Shown here: positions 15,091 to 24,609 of the stretch, piece after piece
Layout of the letters: each line of letters opens with the position of its first letter
How positions within the stretch are numbered: the stretch's first letter is position 1
DNA from: DUQX01 sp050948825
Lineage (GTDB): Bacteria > Bacillota > Dethiobacteria > DTU022 > UBA8154
Assembly (NCBI GenBank): GCA_050948825.1
Contig: JBMNEO010000005.1
Span: 62,001-126,000 of the forward strand
Length of the DNA stretch: 64,000 bases
Reading direction: 5' to 3'
Program-made: the position numbers and the translations under genes
The notes under the pieces: model-generated
The model's input: only the letters and a program-made list of their open reading frames with translations
What the model was told of the DNA's origin: nothing
Database searches by the model: none

Positions 15091-18089
15091 TATCCCGCCC
15101 TCCTTATATTGCACAGGAATGCTTTATATTCCGGTATGGTGGTATTGGCATCACCAATAGAAGGGGTGATATCGTTGGCTATGGGCCCTTTGGACATACA
15201 GGCATAACCCCAGTGCCAGAACATACCGACGATCTCCTGCTCTTTTCCATTTACCATTAACGGTTGTATCCTTTCGGTTACACAAGCGGGGGCTTCAAAT
15301 GAACCTCTCTTACTTTCAACGATAACCATATCACCGTTATTTATCCCTAAAGCGGCTGCCAGTGATGGGCTGATCTCTACAAACAAACCGGGAACCAGTT
15401 CGTTTAACCAGGGCATATTGCGGGTCATTACAGCAGTCTGATAGTGCTCGGAAATACGGTACGTAGTAGCAACATAAGGATACTGTTCTTTATCACCGCG
15501 TGCATCGGGATACCATACTGTCGAAGCCGGGTTAAACTGTACGCTTGACAAAGCATTTTCAAAGGGGCTTTCCCAGGGCTCGTAATGCTCGGGGAAAGGA
15601 CCCTCGACCATCGCAGAGGAAAAAAGCCGGGCCTGCAGTTCGGGAAGCATGATAAATGGCTTTTGTGCTGTATCCTCGGGGGTGCCATCAGCACCAAAAT
15701 CGGGAACGTCATTACGCTTCCATTCTCCGCCTTCATACCATAGTAATGGCTTATCGGGATTCCATGGGTTACCCGCAGGATCTGCAGAGCAGCGGTTGTA
15801 GATAATTCGCCTATTTACCGGCCAGGCAAATGACCATTCAAGGTTATTCCCGATACCTTCGGTTTCTTTAATGCGGCGCTTACAGGGCGGATCACTTTCG
15901 TTATTGTAATAACCGCTGTAAATCCAGTTTCCGCAAGTAGTTGAACCGTCGTCGGCCAGCTTGGTAAAGTTTTCAACATATTCGCCGGTGTCGGTATAGT
16001 AGCCGTTTAATTCCTTACATACTTTTACCAGGTCAATTTCATCGCCGTAATCCCAGTTTAGGTCCAGAATGGGATCGGCAAAAGGCCCCGGATCGGCTTC
16101 ATAAGCCTTGCGAACCGCTTTAAAAAGCTTATCGACAATCCAGAGATCGGATTTGCAATCTCCGGGAGGGTCATAAGCTTTGTTTCTCCACTGAATCCAG
16201 CGCCCGCTGTTTGCAATAGTACCATCACGCTCAATATGGAGCGCTGCCGGTAAAAGGAACACTTCTGTGGCGATCTCTGACGGGTTTACCCCCGGCTCTT
16301 TCCAGAAGGTGGCAGTTTCGTTTTCAAAAAAATCGACGACAACCTGCCATTCAAGCTGAGCGCTGTATTTTCGTTTACCTGAAGCACTGGGACCACTTAC
16401 TGCCGGATTATCCGCCCAGCAGATCATCCCTTTTACTTCACCTTCACCCATATATTTATACATCCCAATATGAGAACGGTCTCTATTATCCAGCTTCGGA
16501 TAATAGTCATAGCAGAAATCATTTTCCGGAGTAGCCTTATCACCCCAGAAAGCTTTAAGCATACTAATGACGAACTTTGGCTTATTGCTCCAGTATCCGC
16601 TTGCCGGGGTTTCTTTTTCATTGTAATCCTTTAGCGTTGGGTGCAGAGCAGCTTTGGGATGGCCTATATAACCAGGCATTATATGATAGAGAATCGCCAT
16701 ATCTGTAGAACCCTGCACGTTTGCCTGGCCGCGCTGCGCATTTACGCCTCCGCCCGGAATACCCATGTTGCCCAGTAGCAACTGCAGCATAGCTATGGCG
16801 CGAACATTTTCAGAGCCGTGTGTAAACTGGGTGACTCCCATAGCATACATAATATTACCGGCTTTACCGGGCTGTCCGGTGCTGCAGTAAAGATCCGCAA
16901 CTTCAAGGAATTTTTCTTTCGGAGTACCTGTGATATTGCAAACCGTGTCTACATCGTAACGGGAGTAATGCTTTTTCAAAAGCTGGAAAGCACAGTTTGG
17001 ATCTTGCAGGGTGTAATCCTTGAGGATATTTCCATCCGCATCTGTCTGGTAAGACCAGGTAGACTTATCGTATACAACCTTACCATCTACTTCATTTGCT
17101 CCTGAAAAAAGCCCATCGTTAAAACTAAAATCAGGGTTGATCAGGTAAGAAGCATTTGTATAATTTTTCACATATTCTTCATGATAAAGGTTATTTTCCA
17201 GGGCATAGTTTATAATACCACCCAAAAAGGCAATATTTGTTCCCGGCCGGAGGGGTGCATATACATCTGCCACCGCCGCAGTTCTGGTAAAGCGCGGATC
17301 TACCACAATTAATTTGCCTCCATTATCACGCGCTTTCTGGACCCATTTCATGGAGATAGGGTGGTTTTCGGCGGTATTTCCACCAAAGTTCATTAATACA
17401 TCAGCATTTTTGTAGTCTATCCAGTGATTGGTCATCGCTCCCCTGCCAAATGTGTTGCCGAGACCGGCAACGGTTGAGGAGTGTCAAAGGCGGGCACAGT
17501 GATCAATATTGATAATACCCAAAGATTTGGCAAACTTATGAAAGAGATAATTTTCTTCATTATTGCACATGGCGCTGCCCAGCCAGGCAAGGCCAGTCGA
17601 CCGGTTTACCGTTACTCCATTGCTATCGGTTATTTCAAAAGTGGCATCCCTGGTTTGTTTAATTCTATCTGCAATAGTTTCGAAGGCCCAGTCCCAGTCT
17701 TTTACTTCCCAGTCGGAAGCGTAAGGTGCTCTGTATAGTACCTGCGTTACACGCTGTGGGTTGGGTTGAATTTCCCCGTTTTCATCATAAACAAAGGCCA
17801 TGTTAAACAGCGCGGACCCCTTACTGCAAAGGGACCCTTCGTTAATGGGACTGTCGGGGTCGCCTTCGGTTCCCACTAGTTGTCCATCTTCTACGTAACA
17901 TAGAATGCTGCACCCCACACCACAGAAAGGGCAGATCGTAGTTGATGTTTCAGCATACTTTACTTTTAGATCTATTGGCCCAACAGCAACTCCAGTCGCT
18001 TCTTCCGAAGAAAAACCCAGCTTCACCGCCAGACTTGCAGTAATCGCCGCACCGGAGATCCATAAAAAATTCCTCCGAGAAACTTTCAT
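15090..18089 (-). CDS. fdhA: Selenocysteine-containing, Tat-exported formate dehydrogenase catalytic subunit
   Basis: The gene reads through an in-frame TGA at 17484-17486 to give 999 residues, with selenocysteine at position 202 in the CARLUHSSTVAG context, which is the FdnG active-site motif. The N-terminus has a twin-arginine signal (SRRNFLW) and hydrophobic core, so the enzyme works outside the membrane. A [4Fe-4S] motif CPFCGVGC lies near residue 54, and the C-terminal region is a molybdopterin-dinucleotide-binding domain. It oxidises formate to CO2. The RBS is GAGGTGAGG. It is transcribed between fdhE and fdhB. The host must have selABCD elsewhere. Confidence 0.93.
17436..17486 (-). promoter_or_regulatory. 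SECIS-like hairpin for selenocysteine insertion
   Basis: Immediately after the UGA (17484-17486) the mRNA can fold a six-base-pair stem GUUGCC/GGCAAC at 17454-17471 closed by the loop GGUCUC. A lower stem, CUCCUC with GGGGAG, is also possible. The apical stem-loop with exposed GGU matches the bacterial SelB-binding SECIS design. Confidence 0.75.
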
Positions 18090-18281
18090 GAAAAAACCTC
18101 ACCTCACTTCTGTTATTTAAGCCTTAAGTTCTGTAATATAAAATACATTGAACCCCTCGTAAACTTATACAAATACAAAAAATATAAAAATCCTAAAAAG
18201 ACAGTAGAGTTAAAATACTCTTTTATTCTGTATAAGATCTGATATCTAGTGCTTATCTTTTATTAATGTTACCAGTTAAAT

Positions 18282-19181
18282 TTAGTTTAGCAAGGCTGCT
18301 TCATCGGGTGCGCGATAACCTTCCCTTTCCGCTACAATGTCCAGATAGCCGGTGGCAATCGCTTCAACATCCAAGTGAACATCTTTTTGAATAATTTTCA
18401 TATCTATAGTTTTGAGATATTTTTTACATTTTTCACAGACGTGAACTTGCCTCGATTTGTCTCCCGGTACATAGAAAAACCGGAGTTGCTTTTGATCTTT
18501 GTTTTCACAATAAGGACATACAAGTCGAGGATATACCCACTCGGCATGGCAGAGCCAGCAATGTAAAACCCTTGCCCCGTCTTCACTTCTATGCTTGGCT
18601 ATTACAGCGGTTTGACCGCATACAGGACAATAACCGCGCCGCCAGAGTGAAAAATCTACTATTTTTCTTACTTCTTTCGTAAACAGGCTGTAAAAAGGAC
18701 TCAATGCAGAGAAAAATACAAAAACAATTATTTCACCGTCCACACCCGTTTTCTTGTCCATCCCTATATTCTTGATGAAGTCCTCAAACTTCTGTTTGTT
18801 GAACAACTTAATTTTATCCAACAAGTCCTTTAGATTATCGGTTTCGAATTCTTTAGCATCACATAACTGCTGCAGGGAATCCGGAGCTCCGGGACTAGCT
18901 TTTTTAATTGCTTTACACAGGGAGAAGAATATATTTTTAAACAGGTCAACGTCTACAAAAAACTTCTGTTTTGACATCAAGTACTGTCCATTTCTGAAGC
19001 AATTTTTTATTTCTTCTCCAGAAAGATTGACAGATACATGTATTTCATTCAGGTGATCAAGCTGTGCTTTCAAAACCTTCCTATATACTTTAAATAACTG
19101 AGCCAGGTCTTTATTTTTATGAATATGTGTTTCGATTTCCCTGTTTATCCTCTCCATAGACGGTGGGTAATGGCATTCCAT
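18282..19181 (-). CDS. fdhE: Formate dehydrogenase accessory protein FdhE
   Basis: The 299-residue cytoplasmic protein has the FdhE signature: an N-terminal helical region, then paired cysteine motifs CPVCGQ near residue 187, CWLC near 212, CPYC near 225 and CEKCKKY near 248, which bind iron or zinc. FdhE is needed for activity of Tat-exported selenocysteine formate dehydrogenases. It is directly upstream of fdhA on the same strand with a 192-base gap, matching that role. The ATG follows AAGGAGGTG at ideal spacing. Confidence 0.92.
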   Translation of the reverse strand: MECHYPPSMERINREIETHIHKNKDLAQLFKVYRKVLKAQLDHLNEIHVSVNLSGEEIKNCFRNGQYLMSKQKFFVDVDLFKNIFFSLCKAIKKASPGAPDSLQQLCDAKEFETDNLKDLLDKIKLFNKQKFEDFIKNIGMDKKTGVDGEIIVFVFFSALSPFYSLFTKEVRKIVDFSLWRRGYCPVCGQTAVIAKHRSEDGARVLHCWLCHAEWVYPRLVCPYCENKDQKQLRFFYVPGDKSRQVHVCEKCKKYLKTIDMKIIQKDVHLDVEAIATGYLDIVAEREGYRAPDEAALLN

Positions 19182-19648
19182 CGCTTCACCTCCTTGAACG
19201 TAATATCCAAATGCAATTTCGTATCCGCTTTTTACCGGCTAATCAATTTGCATTTTATGTTTGTCTTTTTCATCCCTCCTATAAAAAATCAAATATGTAC
19301 ACTGAGATTTAATATTGGTGCATATTCTTTTGCTTTTTCCTGATAATAATATATTCTTTTTGAATATCTTTCAGGGAAAAAATATTAATTTTTGACAGGT
19401 CCGGGCACCCTTTTCAATGAAAAACTAAAGCTACTCAATTAATAGTAATAACAATTTAATTTAAGTTATTATTACAATTACATATTGCCATAAATAATCC
19501 CCTTTTACTATCAGGAAAAATAACTAAAAATAAGATATAAATAGGGTTAATAACCCTTAGAATAAGGGTTATTCCCTGTATATGCTTCCATTGTAATAGT
19601 CGTAATAGTAAAACTATTTAATCAATATTCCCTTATACCCTGAGTATA
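19182..19648. other. AT-rich intergenic region with an inverted repeat
   Basis: This 467-base stretch between ndk and fdhE has no convincing gene. It holds the fdhE ribosome-binding site and a perfect hairpin at 19549-19573 (AATAACCCTT, five-base loop, AAGGGTTATT). The hairpin has no clear T-tract and could be a terminator for ndk or an operator. Confidence 0.5.
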
Positions 19649-20098
19649 CTATCCGTTTACCCAGGTATCCAGATCTTTTCTGTAAGTTATTAACTCCTTT
19701 CCTGAAAAGAAAAGGGATATTTCTCTGCGGGCGCTCTCTGGGGAATCGGAGCCGTGAACAACGTTATTACCTGTAAAGAGGGCATAATCCCCGCGGAAAG
19801 TTCCGAGTGCTGCCTCCTGCGGGTTGGTGTTTCCCATCATTTTGCGAATTACCTTTACGGCTTCTATCCCTTCCCAAACCATTGCCATTACCGGACCTGA
19901 AGTAATAAAAGCTACCAGATCATCATAAAAAGGTTTTCCAATATGCTCGTTATAATGTTTTTCCGCTGTTTCTTTATCGATGATCATCATTTTAGCTGCA
20001 ACCAGCTTTAAGCCTTTCTTTTCCAGCCTGCCAATAATTTCACCAATTAAATTCCTCTGTACAGCATCAGGTTTTAGCATTACAAATGTTCTTTCCAT
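19649..20098 (-). CDS. ndk: Nucleoside diphosphate kinase
   Basis: This 149-residue enzyme transfers the gamma phosphate of ATP to other nucleoside diphosphates through a phosphohistidine. The catalytic His115 lies in NVVHGSDS, and the N-terminal TFVMLKPDAVQRN and the FRGDYA motif are typical. Length and motifs are complete. It is followed by an AT-rich spacer before fdhE and preceded by the speDE terminator, so it is probably its own unit. Confidence 0.97.
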   Translation of the reverse strand: MERTFVMLKPDAVQRNLIGEIIGRLEKKGLKLVAAKMMIIDKETAEKHYNEHIGKPFYDDLVAFITSGPVMAMVWEGIEAVKVIRKMMGNTNPQEAALGTFRGDYALFTGNNVVHGSDSPESARREISLFFSGKELITYRKDLDTWVNG

Positions 20099-20150
20099 GA
20101 AGCAAGCCCTCCATAATTATTTTATAGAATATTAGAATATTAATTAATAA

Positions 20151-20188
20151 AAGAGCTTCTTTCTTATTATTAAGTGCAGAAGCTCTTT
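20151..20188 (-). terminator. Rho-independent terminator of speDE
   Basis: The stem AAAGAGCTTCT/AGAAGCTCTTT (11 base pairs) with a 16-base loop is followed on the minus strand by TATTAATT. It lies directly after speE. Confidence 0.65.
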
Positions 20189-20197
20189 ATTCTGAAA

Positions 20198-21121
20198 TTA
20201 GTAGGTAAAAAGCGGCTTATCGTCTTCAATAATACGCTTTTCCCTGGAACGCCTATCCCTTATGTCCTTGGTCAATGTAAACATATTAACATGAGTCAGG
20301 TTATCGTAAAATAATAAATTATTGATATTTCTTTGTGCAAGTTCAGAATCTATTTTTTCTGGAGCGGTATCCAGGGCGCTAAGCTCATTGGAAGCAAAGA
20401 TAAAGCCCCATTTGGTATCGTAAGAGGGAATATAAGCACCGTATGATTCAACATTTTCAAAAACCAAATTGAGCGTATTATAGATTGCTCCATGACATTC
20501 AAACAATGCAGGATTTAAATTGCCTGCCTGTAAAGCTATACCACCATTTTTTTTCAATCTTTTCATAGCCAGCTGGTAAAATTCTTTGGTAAAAAGTCTG
20601 TAAGAAGGGTTATCATCCAGCGGCTCAGTAATATCGATAAAAATAATATCCCATTGAAAATTTGTAATCTCCAGGTATTTTCTGGCATCCATAAAGTGGA
20701 CTTTAACTCTAGGATCCTCAAAAGAACCATCGCTCCACTCAGGCAAATAACGCCGGCAGAGTTCTACTACCTCTTCATCAATATCAACCATGACAAGCTT
20801 TTGGACCTGGGGATGTTTGAGTATTTCTCTAAGAACAGCTCCCTCTCCCCCGCCTACAACAAGTACCTCCTTTGGATTTGGATGCACTGTCATCGCGGGA
20901 TGAATTAACCCTTCATGGTAGATATATTCATCAAATTCGGCTGATTGAATCTTCCCATCCAAAACCAGGCAGCGTCCAAAAAAAAAGGTATCTATAATCT
21001 CAACATCTTGAAATTGAGTTTTTCCACTATAGATATACCTTTCAACACCATGCATATGAGCTTGGGTAGGATGAGTATATTCAATAAACCATTTCCATGG
21101 AGGAAAGATTGGAGAAGCCAA
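20198..21121 (-). CDS. speE: Polyamine aminopropyltransferase (spermidine synthase)
   Basis: The 307-residue protein transfers an aminopropyl group from decarboxylated SAM to putrescine, releasing methylthioadenosine. The SAM-fold motif VVGGGEGAVLRE near residue 90, MVDIDEEVVELC near 112 and the IFIDITEPLD segment with catalytic aspartate are present. It lies 20 bases after speD and is co-transcribed with it. Its by-product is a substrate of the mtnP-mtnA-aldolase-mtaD operon at 6-11 kb. Confidence 0.95.
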   Translation of the reverse strand: MASPIFPPWKWFIEYTHPTQAHMHGVERYIYSGKTQFQDVEIIDTFFFGRCLVLDGKIQSAEFDEYIYHEGLIHPAMTVHPNPKEVLVVGGGEGAVLREILKHPQVQKLVMVDIDEEVVELCRRYLPEWSDGSFEDPRVKVHFMDARKYLEITNFQWDIIFIDITEPLDDNPSYRLFTKEFYQLAMKRLKKNGGIALQAGNLNPALFECHGAIYNTLNLVFENVESYGAYIPSYDTKWGFIFASNELSALDTAPEKIDSELAQRNINNLLFYDNLTHVNMFTLTKDIRDRRSREKRIIEDDKPLFTY

Positions 21122-21141
21122 GAAAAAGGCCCCCTTTATTT

Positions 21142-21549
21142 TTAAACAGCAGATTTTTGTTGAGTCTGGGTTGTATTAATTTCTATATCCGACTCATCGA
21201 GCTCGAAAATGCCGCGCTTGATTTCTTTGGCCACCATACGCTTGGATATTAATTGGTTTTTCAGATAGTAGCATGATACCCAGGGATCAACAGTCGATCC
21301 GCAAGTAAAAACATCAACAGCAGCATACCCGAATTCCGGCCATGTGTGTACAGCGAGATGCGATTCGGATATTACCACAACGCCACTTACACCTTGAGGA
21401 CTAAACTGGTGAAAAATAACTTCCTTTACTTCAGCCCCAGCCTCCAGGGCTGCGTCTACCATCAATTTTTCAATTTTTACTGTGTTGTTTAGTACCTCAG
21501 GAGAACACCCGTAAAACTCGGCTAGAACGTGACGGCCCAAAGCGCGCAT
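21142..21549 (-). CDS. speD: S-adenosylmethionine decarboxylase proenzyme
   Basis: This 135-residue prokaryotic-type SpeD cleaves itself to create a pyruvoyl group and then decarboxylates SAM. The processing site lies in ISESHLAVHTWPE, with the pyruvoyl-forming serine at residue 63, and a conserved cysteine lies in DVFTCGS. Length matches the short bacterial/archaeal form. The ATG follows AGGGGG, and a promoter is visible just upstream. It supplies decarboxylated SAM to the adjacent SpeE. Confidence 0.95.
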   Translation of the reverse strand: MRALGRHVLAEFYGCSPEVLNNTVKIEKLMVDAALEAGAEVKEVIFHQFSPQGVSGVVVISESHLAVHTWPEFGYAAVDVFTCGSTVDPWVSCYYLKNQLISKRMVAKEIKRGIFELDESDIEINTTQTQQKSAV

Positions 21550-21594
21550 TTTCTAAGCCCCCTTTTTAAAATTTTTGTATAAAGGTCAAGTTCA

Positions 21595-21622
21595 ATTTTA
21601 ACAAATTAAGTTAAAAAGTCAA
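21595..21622 (-). promoter_or_regulatory. Probable sigma-A promoter of speDE
   Basis: On the minus strand TTGACT (21617-21622), 16 bases and TAAAAT (21595-21600) lie about 45 bases upstream of the speD start. Confidence 0.6.
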
Positions 21623-21743
21623 TGTTCAGGAGTGCTTTTTTACAAAAACAAAAATAACCAAACATAAAGTCCGAAAGCGAATAACAAATACCACTATACC
21701 ATACTTTGGGGAGAAGTTCAGCACATTAGGGAAAAGTTCAGCC

Positions 21744-21772
21744 TTGACACTGATGGTGCAAATTGCTATAAT
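21744..21772 (+). promoter_or_regulatory. Consensus sigma-A promoter of tRNA-Pro
   Basis: A perfect TTGACA (21744-21749) is separated by 17 bases from a perfect TATAAT (21767-21772). It ends 12 bases before the tRNA. Upstream, AAGTTCAGC occurs twice about 20 bases apart. Confidence 0.92.
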
Positions 21773-21784
21773 TAAAAAGAACAA

Positions 21785-21861
21785 CGGGGCGTGGCGCAGC
21801 TTGGTAGCGCGCTTGACTGGGGGTCAAGAGGTCGCAGGTTCAAGTCCTGTCGCTCCGACCA
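21785..21861 (+). tRNA. tRNA-Pro (anticodon GGG)
   Basis: This 77-base cloverleaf with encoded CCA has anticodon stem CTTGA/TCAAG around CTGGGGG, giving anticodon GGG. The acceptor stem CGGGGCG pairs with CGCTCCG (wobbles). Its 3' end faces the BREX island, a common insertion position for accessory DNA. Confidence 0.96.
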
Positions 21862-21877
21862 AAAGGAAATAACGAAG

Positions 21878-21910
21878 AACCCTGCAGGAATCGAACTCCG
21901 CAGGGTTTTT
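21878..21910 (+). terminator. Rho-independent terminator of tRNA-Pro
   Basis: The stem AACCCTGC/GCAGGGTT is followed by TTTTT on the plus strand, 16 bases after the tRNA. On the other strand its loop reads like a tRNA T-arm (GGAGTTCGATTCC). Confidence 0.75.
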
Positions 21911-22541
21911 GCTATGGCTATAGAAATCCTTTTTTGAGCTACTGGGATTGTCCGGGTCCAGATATCGTGACATCACGTATTTTTTATTATTTTTAAGTAG
22001 CATACGAATATTATTAAACTTTTGATCTTGTTTAAAATTACGATATCTTTCTGTTAGTTTTTCAACAAGCTGTTTGTAGTCCCAAGGATACCAAATACGA
22101 ATATCTTCCTCTGCAAACGTTAATGAGAGTGCATTCGGATTATCATTCCATACCATCCTTGCTGCAGTGGGTAAAGCCGATCTTCTTAACTTAATATCAA
22201 GTTCAAGGGTTACAGAGTATTCTCCACTTGAACTGTCGAAGATATTGTACAATTTCCTGTACAGCCTTTGAAAAATTGGTGCTCATTTGGTTAAATGAAC
22301 CGCATTATCACGTATTTCAATAAGGGCATCTAAATTGGCATGAACGGCTTGATCGATAATACCAAGATTGTCCGTTTCAATTTTGCTTATCGCCTTTCCC
22401 ATACCTATTGCCATTGGGTTTCCAGATCTATTTTTCTTAATATATTTTTTACTACTTTTTGAACTGTTTTTAAGAACTTTTCGCTCATAAATAAAAAGCT
22501 CCCGGAGGTTGTTCCCTTTTTCGTAGTCGAATAAGCTAGCA
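21911..22541 (-). pseudogene. Remnant of a DUF3644-like gene
   Basis: Translation of the minus strand from just after the brxL stop gives coding-like sequence without a start. It contains KKYIKKNRSGNPMAIGM, then HANLDALIEIRDNAVHLTK and an in-frame TGA near 22287. It continues as SSSGEYSVTLELDIKLRR and DPDNPSSSKKDFYSH before running into antisense tRNA-Pro. The 'asparagine/lysine-rich, RDNAVH' pattern resembles DUF3644 proteins, often found with restriction and defence genes. A second frame around the stop also reads sensibly (NFSKAVQEIVQ), indicating compensating indels. The N-terminal part is missing, apparently cut at the brxL junction. It is not functional as read. Confidence 0.5.
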
Positions 22542-22542
22542 A

Positions 22543-24570
22543 CTATTCAATCCCCAAGGCCTTAAAAACGGCATCCTCAGGGCTCTGGTAAAAGGATATC
22601 TGGAATTTAGCAAACAGCTCCGGCGGTGCTGTCCCTATATCAGCAGCAGATGCCATGGGGAGCAGTATTTTTTTAGCTCCTGCATCAAAGCAGACCTGCA
22701 GTGTGCTGGCCAGTTCCTCGACCTTGTTAATAGTGCCCCCAATGCTCATTGAACCCAGCACGACCAGTTGGCTCTGCACATGCTTCCGCAAAGAACCGGA
22801 GCATAAGGCAATAAAGGCCGAAAGGGCCAGCTCCGGGGTCATGCCGATCCCCTGCAGATCTTGGACATGCATGAGAAAATCGTTCTGCTGCAACGAGATG
22901 GTCCCGCTGATGTTTTTCTTGTTGGCCTTGAAGTAATTGAAAGCCGTGTTGATGCTTTCCCTGGCATCCCTGCTGGTGCCAAGGCCAGTTTTTTCAAACT
23001 TACCCGAACCGTTTACAACCTCTGTTTCTATCTTATAAACACCGATCATGCCGGAATTGCCGTGAGCTACAGTATAAACATGCCCTGGCTTACCAATACC
23101 CTCCGGGATAAGCTTGCCGCCACCCTGTTCCGGCACGGATACAAATTCCTCCTGAAATGTTTCCTTGTCGATATAGGAGAAATGGACATCATAAAACTCC
23201 ATCCCGCCAATTTTTTTCAGCTGCTCTTTAACTCGCCGCCTTGAAATCAGGGCGTATTCTAAAAGTTCTGCCACATCTTCCTTATTAAATTCCCCGTGGG
23301 GATAGATGAGCTTTATCAAACCGGAGACGGTTTTTCTTACTGCAATAACATCCCTTTGGTTAAGATTGTTCCCCAGGCTGAAATAGCTGTCTATGGCATC
23401 GGCAAAGGACCTCTTACGCATCTCCCGGAAAAACTCTGCGATATAGTCTGTGATAAAACCGTACTCAGCGGTAAAGAATTCCGGCCTGTACTTGGGAATC
23501 TCCCAGCCCGGGATGTAACAGTGCATACGGTCAAAGAAAGCCGTATCATAAGCCATGGCTTCGGGAAAGGGATCGAACAGATGTGATGTTTTCAGAAGAA
23601 CATCAACGCTCTGGTTGATATTGCCGACAAAGACCATGGAGGCGGAGGCATTTTTCAGCTCCTTACCCCTGGCAAAGGAACCGGAAGCCATGAAATCCTT
23701 CATGATCTGCACGCCGTCTTTGTCTTTGAATGTGATGCCGGCAACCTCGTCAAAGGCGACTACATCCCACATTCCTACCAATCCTATTTTACGGGTAGAC
23801 ATATTGTAAAAAAGGTTGGCTACAGTAGTTTGTCCCCCTGATATTAATATTGAATTAGGTGATATCTCTTTATAAATATGGGACTTGCCTGTACCTCTGG
23901 GTCCCAGTTCACAGAGATTGAAGTTATTCTCAACCAGGGGGATCATGCGGGCCAGCAGATGCATTTTAACCTGGTATTCGAACTGAGTAGGCTCCATACC
24001 TACGGACCTCAATAGTATATCGATCCATTCTTCGCTGGTGAAATGTTTTCGTCCGTCAAAAATCTCCTGCATATCCAGGTTGGGCATCTGAATGGGCTTG
24101 AGGTCAGTGATAATAAAAGGGTTGGCATTTTTTAGCTCTTCATCATAATAGTAGTTCATCTTGACGATACACCAGATACCGCCCGCCAAAAGTTTCTCAA
24201 ATTCCTTTATGTATTGTGTGCCGATCTCCACGCCTTTGAGCCCCAAGTTAGAATACTGGGCTTCGTATCTGTCCTTCTTTTCGTTAAGTACCACCGTAAG
24301 CTTGTCGATAACGGTATATTGGCCAATTTCGCGGATCTTGGACTTTACCTTTTCCGCTTCGTCAGGACGGACAAAATTCTCCGCCAGAATCTGTTTTACC
24401 CTCTCGACACCGTCCTTAATACTTTCCCCATCATCAGTGGCACAGTACATCCCCAGCAGGTACTCCAGCACATAAATAGGGACATTGGCCCCTTCCTTAA
24501 TCTTTTGCGTCAGGTCCTTGCGCACGACCCTGCCGGAAAAGTATTGGTTTAGTTTTTCATTCAGCGTCAT
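22543..24570 (-). CDS. brxL: BREX protease BrxL (Lon-like)
   Basis: The protein of about 675 residues combines an N-terminal region typical of BrxL (MTLNEKLNQYFSGRVVRKDL), an AAA-type ATPase with Walker A GPRGTGKSH near residue 238, and a C-terminal Lon-like domain (GIGMTPELALSAF and LGSMSIGGTI). BrxL is the last gene of type I BREX systems, which block phage replication while host DNA is methylated by PglX. The ATG at 24570 is preferred because it gives the family N-terminus. The frame extends to 24600. It follows pglZ by a short gap, as in standard type I order. Confidence 0.92.
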   Translation of the reverse strand: MTLNEKLNQYFSGRVVRKDLTQKIKEGANVPIYVLEYLLGMYCATDDGESIKDGVERVKQILAENFVRPDEAEKVKSKIREIGQYTVIDKLTVVLNEKKDRYEAQYSNLGLKGVEIGTQYIKEFEKLLAGGIWCIVKMNYYYDEELKNANPFIITDLKPIQMPNLDMQEIFDGRKHFTSEEWIDILLRSVGMEPTQFEYQVKMHLLARMIPLVENNFNLCELGPRGTGKSHIYKEISPNSILISGGQTTVANLFYNMSTRKIGLVGMWDVVAFDEVAGITFKDKDGVQIMKDFMASGSFARGKELKNASASMVFVGNINQSVDVLLKTSHLFDPFPEAMAYDTAFFDRMHCYIPGWEIPKYRPEFFTAEYGFITDYIAEFFREMRKRSFADAIDSYFSLGNNLNQRDVIAVRKTVSGLIKLIYPHGEFNKEDVAELLEYALISRRRVKEQLKKIGGMEFYDVHFSYIDKETFQEEFVSVPEQGGGKLIPEGIGKPGHVYTVAHGNSGMIGVYKIETEVVNGSGKFEKTGLGTSRDARESINTAFNYFKANKKNISGTISLQQNDFLMHVQDLQGIGMTPELALSAFIALCSGSLRKHVQSQLVVLGSMSIGGTINKVEELASTLQVCFDAGAKKILLPMASAADIGTAPPELFAKFQISFYQSPEDAVFKALGIE

Positions 24571-24609
24571 TATCTGATCCGCACTTTCCAAGCTTCTCAC
24601 CTGCTCATC

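Noticed and set aside
15090..18089. Two separate genes for the formate dehydrogenase large subunit
   Set aside because: The break is an in-frame TGA at the known selenocysteine site with a SECIS-like hairpin, so this is one gene.
21824..22252. A 142-residue intact gene ending VGATGLEPATS
   Set aside because: The tail is the antisense of tRNA-Pro, and the upstream part belongs to a broken longer gene.
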